Of a DNA stretch of 64,000 bases, positions 59,839 to 64,000 are shown piece after piece; the stretch's first letter is position 1, and each line of letters starts with the position of its first letter. Below the pieces are notes generated by a model. It was given only the letters and a program-made list of their open reading frames with translations, searched no databases and was not told the DNA's origin. Source of the stretch: JAYPUA01 sp038133845 (GTDB taxonomy: Bacteria; SAR324; NAC60-12). Position numbers and translations under genes: made by a program. Where the stretch lies: assembly GCA_038133845.1 (NCBI GenBank), contig JAYPUA010000013.1, positions 10,029 to 74,028 of the forward strand. Reading direction: 5' to 3'.

Positions 59839-60803
59839 GCGCCCCCCTTCTTCCGATCAAAGATGCTCAGGACTCCGTTCGGGAGGACCAGCATGAGCAA
59901 GATCATCAGGCTGGAGTAGATCAGCAGCTGGAACTTCCCGGTGCTGAAGAGCAGGTCCCAGCCAAAGTAGAGCATCAGCGTGCCGAGCATCGGCCCAAAC
60001 ACATAGCCCAACCCGCCGAGGAAGCAGTTGAGCATGAAGTTGACGCTGTCGGTGACCTGAAAGGATGAGGGGTAGATGGACTGCGAGATGGCCACAAAGC
60101 TGGCTCCGGCGATGCCGCCAAGGAACGACGAGATGGAGTAGGCAAGCACCCGGAGGTAGGCGATGTTGACCCCGATGGAAGAGGCCAGCTCCTCATTCTG
60201 CTGCAGAGAGCGGCAGAGGTGCCCCAACCGGGAGTTGACAAGGCGCCACATCACCGCGAAGGTGAGGACCATCATGGTGACTGCGATCCAGTAGAAGCCC
60301 AGCTTGGGGTTCTCCATCTGCGAGAAGTCCGGAATGATCGTCAACCCGCCCAGGCTGACGGCTCCGGGCAGCGGGATGGAGGTGATGCCCTTTGCACCGT
60401 TCGTGATGGGGAGCGCGAGGGCAGAGAGGCGTCCGACCTCGGTGAGCACAAGGGTGATCATCGCGAAGTACACCCCCCGGAGTCGGAGAATCGGCAGGCC
60501 AATCAGAATGGCCAGGGCGGCACAAAAGAGCCCGGCGAGCGGGAGTGTCCACCAGAAGCTGACTCCCCCCTGGGTGACCAGGATTGCCGAGACGTAGCCT
60601 CCTGCCAGCGCGTAGGCCCCCTGGCCAATGTTGATCCGGCCAATGTAGAAGGTCAGCCAGACGCCCGCAGAGGCAATGGAAAGCAGCGCCACCGAGGTGA
60701 GCGTGTAGTAGAAGTCCGAGCGCTCCGAGGCGACAATGGCCCAGGGAACGATTCCGTAGATGCCGATCAGGAAGGCGAAGACGCCCACAAGCTGTTTGTT
60801 CAT
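59835..60803 (-). CDS. livM: ABC transporter permease, LivM type
   Basis: 322 residues with about nine hydrophobic helices. The LivM blocks INIGQGAYALAGGYVSAIL and the EAA-like loop GHLCRSLQQNEELASSIGVNIAYLRVLAYS (only ends matter: GHLCRSLQQNEE to LAYS) are present, as is the late GGLGYVFGPMLG. It forms the membrane channel with LivH. It is three bases downstream of livH. Confidence 0.92.
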   Translation of the reverse strand: MNKQLVGVFAFLIGIYGIVPWAIVASERSDFYYTLTSVALLSIASAGVWLTFYIGRINIGQGAYALAGGYVSAILVTQGGVSFWWTLPLAGLFCAALAILIGLPILRLRGVYFAMITLVLTEVGRLSALALPITNGAKGITSIPLPGAVSLGGLTIIPDFSQMENPKLGFYWIAVTMMVLTFAVMWRLVNSRLGHLCRSLQQNEELASSIGVNIAYLRVLAYSISSFLGGIAGASFVAISQSIYPSSFQVTDSVNFMLNCFLGGLGYVFGPMLGTLMLYFGWDLLFSTGKFQLLIYSSLMILLMLVLPNGVLSIFDRKKGGA

Positions 60804-60806
60804 GCC

Positions 60807-61676
60807 TTATCCCCAGGGCTTTCCCATCAGCCCCTGCGGACGGATGGACAGGAAGATCATGAGCGAGGCGAAGATGACGAGGTAGGTGATGTCCCCATAG
60901 GCTGCGAGGACGGTCAGCCCGACGCTTTCCATCATGCCAAGGATGAAGCCGCCGGCGATGGCTCCGGAGATGACCCCGGCTCCGCCGATCATGATCATCA
61001 TGAAGGCCTTGATCGAGGTCGGTCCCCCCATCCCGAGGTTGATGCCGGTGATCGTCACGAGCAGTCCGCCAACCAGCCCTGCCAGCATGGCGCCGAGGGC
61101 AAAGCCCAGCATGGAGTAGCGCTCCACGTTCACCCCCATCAGACGTGCGGCGGTCTTGTCCTGGGCCAGCGCCCGCATGGCCCGACCGGCCCGGGAGTGC
61201 TGCATGAAGACAATGAAGAGGACAATCATGACGATCGCGAGGATCCCGATGGTGATCCGATCGTAGGGCATGATGATCCGGAAGTCCCAGTTGAAGACCC
61301 CGTTGATGATCTTGGGGACGCCCCGTTGCTTTTCTCCAAACAGCAGCAGGATGATGGCATCCAGGAAGAAGGCGATTCCTGCCGCAAGCAGCATGGTGCT
61401 CTCTTCCCGCCGAGATTTTTGAATGACCGGGCGGAAGAGGTACTTTTCAATCAGCGCTCCCACGACCACCAGAACCAGTGCGGAGGCAAAGAGCCCTACA
61501 AGGAACGGCATCCCAAGCTGCGCCACAACAGTGTAGGTGACAAAACCACCGAGCACATACATCTGGCCGTGGGCAAAGTTGAGGACGTTCATGAGGGAGA
61601 AGATCAGGGTCAGCCCCAGCGCGATCAGCGCGTACTGGGCACCCAGATACAACCCGTTGGCGACAATTTGTTCCAT
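60807..61676 (-). CDS. livH: ABC transporter permease, LivH type
   Basis: 289 residues, about eight membrane helices. It starts with the family pattern GLYLGAQYALIALGLTLIFS and LNFAHGQMYVLGGF. The cytoplasmic coupling loop is RAMRALAQDKTAARLMGVNVE. The late motif MIMIGGAGVISGAIAGGFILG is typical of LivH/UrtB permeases. It is separated from livK by a 59-base spacer with a small hairpin, which may lower permease expression relative to the binding protein. Confidence 0.93.
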   Translation of the reverse strand: MEQIVANGLYLGAQYALIALGLTLIFSLMNVLNFAHGQMYVLGGFVTYTVVAQLGMPFLVGLFASALVLVVVGALIEKYLFRPVIQKSRREESTMLLAAGIAFFLDAIILLLFGEKQRGVPKIINGVFNWDFRIIMPYDRITIGILAIVMIVLFIVFMQHSRAGRAMRALAQDKTAARLMGVNVERYSMLGFALGAMLAGLVGGLLVTITGINLGMGGPTSIKAFMMIMIGGAGVISGAIAGGFILGMMESVGLTVLAAYGDITYLVIFASLMIFLSIRPQGLMGKPWG

Positions 61677-61702
61677 GAAGGGCTCTTTGAAAGACCCGAA
61701 GG

Positions 61703-61718
61703 CGAGGGCTCACCCTCG
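61703..61718 (-). promoter_or_regulatory. Small hairpin between livK and livH
   Basis: CGAGGG-CTCA-CCCTCG forms a 6-bp perfect stem; an overlapping longer fold pairs GACCCGA with TCGGGTC. On the leftward transcript it follows the livK stop, where ABC operons often carry a processing or attenuation hairpin that raises binding-protein mRNA. There is no T-tract. Confidence 0.5.
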
Positions 61719-61735
61719 GGTCAAGGGAAAGGGAC

Positions 61736-62923
61736 TCAGTCGACTTGAGCCACAAACAGGGTCTCGAACTTGCCGTTCTGGTACACGTTCACGACCAGCG
61801 GCACGGACAGCTGACGCTTCTGGCCAAAGGAGCTCATGCCCACATACTTGAGCTTGGCGTTGCCAACCATGTAGGGGTTTGGAGCCTCAAAATTGACCAT
61901 GGTCTGCTGGAAGGCCTTGACATCATTGATCGCCTTCGGGTTCGCCTTCAAGGTCTCCAGGATGTACTCAAGAGCATAGACCTTGGTGTTGGACTCGTCG
62001 TTGTACTCGCCGAACATCTTGGTGTAGCGGTCCACAAACTCCCGCATCATGTCCGAAGCCAGCTGCGGTGTGGAGGCACCTCCGACAGAGATGAAGCCAT
62101 TGGCCAACTCACCCGCACCTTCCTTGAGCACGTTGGCATCCTGAGCGGTCTCGGTGGAGATCAGCCCCTGATAGCCCAGCTCGCGAGCAGAGCGGATCAG
62201 CTGCGGCGCATTGGCCGGCGAGACTCCGGAGAGGACCAGCAGGTCGGGGCGCTCCTTGATGACCGGAAGCACGACCGGGGTGAAGTCGGTGGTGTCCACC
62301 TGGTAGGTCACGTTGCTGGAGACCACGTTCAGGCCCAGGGCCTTCGCGGCGGCGACGCCACCGTCTCGCTGGCTCAGCGGATCGGACTCGTTGGCGGCAA
62401 CAAACGCGACGTTCTTGATGCCCTCTTTCTCAATCAGGTACTTGTAGATCGCCGGTCCGGACTGGTAGTTGGCGACCATGCCCAGCACCGCGTTGGAGGC
62501 CGGAGCCGTATAGAGCGCCTTCGGGAAGGCATACGGGAAGTACATGATCCCCTTTTGCTCAGCCACCGGGCGCACCGCTGCTGCTCCGTCGTCCACGTTG
62601 GGGCCAACCACATAGTGGATGCCTTCCTGAGCCATCTTTTCCATTCCGGCGATGGCGCGCTTCGGGTCCTTCTGGTCGTCAAAGGCGACAATTTCCACAT
62701 CGTAGGTGGTCCCGCCAATGGTCACACCCCCGGTCTCGTTGATCCACGCCGCGCGTGTCTCCATCGAGCGCTGGTTGGAGATTCCCCAGGCCGCGGCGGG
62801 TCCGGAGGTTACGCCCACGAAGCCAATCTTCAAGACCGGGTTGGCAGCGAAGGCGGAAGTGCCAAAGAAGGCACTGAAGAGGGCCGTGGTGGCCATTGCT
62901 TTCAGGAAGCTTCGTTTTCTCAT
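61736..62923 (-). CDS. livK: Periplasmic substrate-binding protein, LivK/type I family
   Basis: Starting at the ATG at 62923 (AGAGGAG eight bases upstream) gives 395 residues with a signal peptide (MRKRSFLKAMATTALFSAFF, cleavage near AFAA). The mature fold is the two-lobed type I binding protein (LKIGFVGVTSGPAAAWGI, VAFDDQKDPKRAI, VAFVAANESDPLSQRDGG). Ligand residues cannot be named with confidence. The long frame to 63064 runs into the promoter region and is rejected. As the first gene of the operon it should be the most abundant product. Confidence 0.92.
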   Translation of the reverse strand: MRKRSFLKAMATTALFSAFFGTSAFAANPVLKIGFVGVTSGPAAAWGISNQRSMETRAAWINETGGVTIGGTTYDVEIVAFDDQKDPKRAIAGMEKMAQEGIHYVVGPNVDDGAAAVRPVAEQKGIMYFPYAFPKALYTAPASNAVLGMVANYQSGPAIYKYLIEKEGIKNVAFVAANESDPLSQRDGGVAAAKALGLNVVSSNVTYQVDTTDFTPVVLPVIKERPDLLVLSGVSPANAPQLIRSARELGYQGLISTETAQDANVLKEGAGELANGFISVGGASTPQLASDMMREFVDRYTKMFGEYNDESNTKVYALEYILETLKANPKAINDVKAFQQTMVNFEAPNPYMVGNAKLKYVGMSSFGQKRQLSVPLVVNVYQNGKFETLFVAQVD

Positions 62924-63013
62924 TGGGATGACTCCTCTTAGCTTTTGGGATTGAGCCGCTCGCCCCCGGATTCCAGTCAGCAACCCGAGGCCGGCACGGG
63001 CATAATCCATTTC

Positions 63014-63082
63014 GTTAACAATCTTGTCAACATAAAACTTGGAATTTTGGCACAATGCCTTCATTTTTTTCGAATTGTCAAT
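63014..63082. promoter_or_regulatory. Two TTGTCAA-centred operator-like sites in the livK/GntR divergent promoter region
   Basis: The first is an imperfect inverted repeat GTTAACA-ATCT-TGTCAAC (63014-63031). The second is a perfect odd-centred palindrome ATTGTCAAT (63074-63082). Both contain TTGTCAA, 51 bases apart start to start. They fall in the 200-base space between the ABC operon and the GntR gene, the usual place for binding by the local GntR/FCD repressor. Confidence 0.5.
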
Positions 63083-63124
63083 AATGGCAGCTTCTGAAAT
63101 TTTGGATGCGCCGACCTAACAGAG

Positions 63125-63844
63125 ATGGATCAGGAGAAAGCCACCATGATGCTGGAGCCTCGAGAGGATGCGGAAGAAGAGTTGATCGTCGACAAGATCT
63201 ACGAAGCGGTGTTGGACCAGCGCCTGGGGCCCGGGACCAAACTTTCGGAGGTGGAGCTGTGTGAGGCGTTTGGGGTTGGGCGGATGCGGATTCGCCGGAG
63301 CCTGCTGCTGCTGGCCAGTCGAGAGGTGGTGGAGCTGCTCCCGAACCGCGGGGCGTTTGTCGCCAAACCGACGGCGCAGCAGGCGGCCGATACCTTCGAG
63401 GCTCGGTTGATCATGGAGCCTCCGCTGTTGAAGATGCTCCTGGGGCGGGCTCAGGCCTCCGACCTCGCCCAACTGGAGCAGCACCTGCAGGATGAGGCCA
63501 ATGCCCGTGAGTCCGGGAAGCGGCGGGAAGCGATTCGCCTCTCCGGACTGTTCCACACACACATCGCCCAGCTGGCCGGAAACACCGTGATGATGCGAGC
63601 GGTGAAGGACCTGGTCGCCCGCTCCTCCCTGATCATTGGGCTCTATGGCGACCCGGGCCTGAACATTTGCCGTGATGACGAGCACACCGGAATCATCGAG
63701 GCCCTGCAGGCCAAAGATGCGGATCAGGCGCAAAAGCTCATGGTGTCCCACCTGGAGCACTTGAAAGAGCACCTCGATCTGGGACCACAGAAGCACGCTC
63801 CAAAGAGCCTCGTTGAGCTTTTCTCCACCGAGACCCCTCCCTGA
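63125..63844 (+). CDS. GntR-family transcriptional regulator, FCD subgroup
   Basis: 239 residues. The winged helix is seen in GTKLSEVELCEAFGVGRMRI and LASREVVELLPNRGAFVAKP. The recognition helix reads GRMRIRRSLLLLA, compared with the usual SRTPVREAL, a notable change. The FCD domain has probable metal-binding His residues in LFHTHIAQL and later DDEHTGI and SHLEHL. It is divergent from the livK operon and is its probable regulator. The ribosome site is weak. A further ATG 24 bases in is possible. Confidence 0.9.
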   Translation: MDQEKATMMLEPREDAEEELIVDKIYEAVLDQRLGPGTKLSEVELCEAFGVGRMRIRRSLLLLASREVVELLPNRGAFVAKPTAQQAADTFEARLIMEPPLLKMLLGRAQASDLAQLEQHLQDEANARESGKRREAIRLSGLFHTHIAQLAGNTVMMRAVKDLVARSSLIIGLYGDPGLNICRDDEHTGIIEALQAKDADQAQKLMVSHLEHLKEHLDLGPQKHAPKSLVELFSTETPP

Positions 63845-64000
63845 CAGCCACCTCTTCTGCTCTGCCTCTGTGTGCGACCAAAAGCTTTACATGCTGAAAT
63901 TGTCTTTAGTTTTTAAAGGCTTTGGGGCTCTCCCTAAGGCTTTCCCTGCGATTTGGAAAGAACAACATCTCCGATAACCAAATGGTCCAATGCCCAAATC
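63845..64000. other. End of window, no gene seen
   Basis: 156 bases after the GntR stop, with AT-rich patches around 63880-63920 but no coding frame or clear hairpin. It may hold a promoter for a gene beyond the window. Confidence 0.5.

Noticed and set aside
60219..61748. 509-codon plus-strand frame opposite livM and livH
   Set aside because: His/Asp/Gln-rich antisense of membrane helices, a typical artefact.
1..64000. Phage, insertion sequence, CRISPR-Cas or toxin-antitoxin loci
   Set aside because: No transposase, integrase, Cas or toxin-antitoxin motif was seen; the window looks like ordinary chromosome.

Overview
The window is GC-rich chromosomal DNA from a Gram-negative, aerobic heterotroph. 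A TonB/TolA-TolB-CpoB set, several lipoproteins and a beta-barrel-like protein show an outer membrane. The gene content suggests a marine, SAR324-like or deltaproteobacterium-like lineage: ftsH, cdaA (c-di-AMP), cdaR and pdxJ in a row, many oxidative catabolic operons, and methylated-amine, aromatic and purine breakdown genes. This placement is inference; no 16S gene is present. Two runs of about 100 N (1311-1410 and about 7028-7126) show that the window is a scaffold and not finished sequence.

Layout. 1-7 kb: the end of an NtrB-like kinase, a zinc-knuckle protein broken by the first gap, then hypothetical-recR-secreted Cys-rich protein-tyrS, a tRNA with CAT anticodon that fits tRNA-Ile2, a small membrane protein and an outer-membrane-like protein. 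7-12.4 kb: a DMT exporter translationally coupled to a dimethylglycine/sarcosine dehydrogenase-like flavoprotein, then rpsA. 12.7-18 kb: a five-gene leftward catabolic operon (PhyH dioxygenase, 4-hydroxybenzoate hydroxylase, MetE-like methyltransferase, class II aldolase, ketopantoate reductase-like). A control region with an 18-bp perfect palindrome separates it from a rightward operon (acyl-CoA dehydrogenase, asparaginase II, MFS transporter, small protein). 22-34 kb: mostly housekeeping genes: enolase, a membrane-anchored glutamate-synthase-like flavoprotein, a PilZ/receiver fusion, a PurO-type IMP cyclohydrolase-like gene overlapping RNase G, pdxJ, cdaR-cdaA, ftsH, nadK. 34-41 kb: tolA/tonB-tolB-cpoB, a 49-residue membrane microprotein not previously listed, a gamma-carbonic-anhydrase-like protein, and a HEAT/zinc-ribbon/TPR protein coupled to a TerB-like protein.

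41-47 kb: succinate-semialdehyde dehydrogenase and a fadB plus acyl-CoA dehydrogenase operon. 47-52.4 kb: pirin, an exported pentapeptide-repeat protein, and a purine-catabolic operon (allantoicase, DUF6986 aldolase-like protein, OHCU decarboxylase) downstream of a GntR/FCD regulator. 52.9-57.6 kb: five tandem exported proteins (LPP20-like lipoprotein, LPP20+DUF4384 lipoprotein, trypsin-like protease, FlgO-like+DUF4384 protein, small glycine-rich membrane protein). I consider these the best candidate for an undescribed envelope system. 57.6-63.8 kb: a complete branched-chain-amino-acid-type ABC transporter (livKHMGF order) ending in a hydantoin/allantoin racemase, with a divergent GntR/FCD regulator and TTGTCAA operator-like sites between them.

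Together the allantoicase, OHCU decarboxylase, racemase and ABC transporter suggest use of purine-derived nitrogen. The dimethylglycine dehydrogenase, asparaginase, GabD, fatty-acid oxidation and PobA genes suggest scavenging of dissolved organic compounds.
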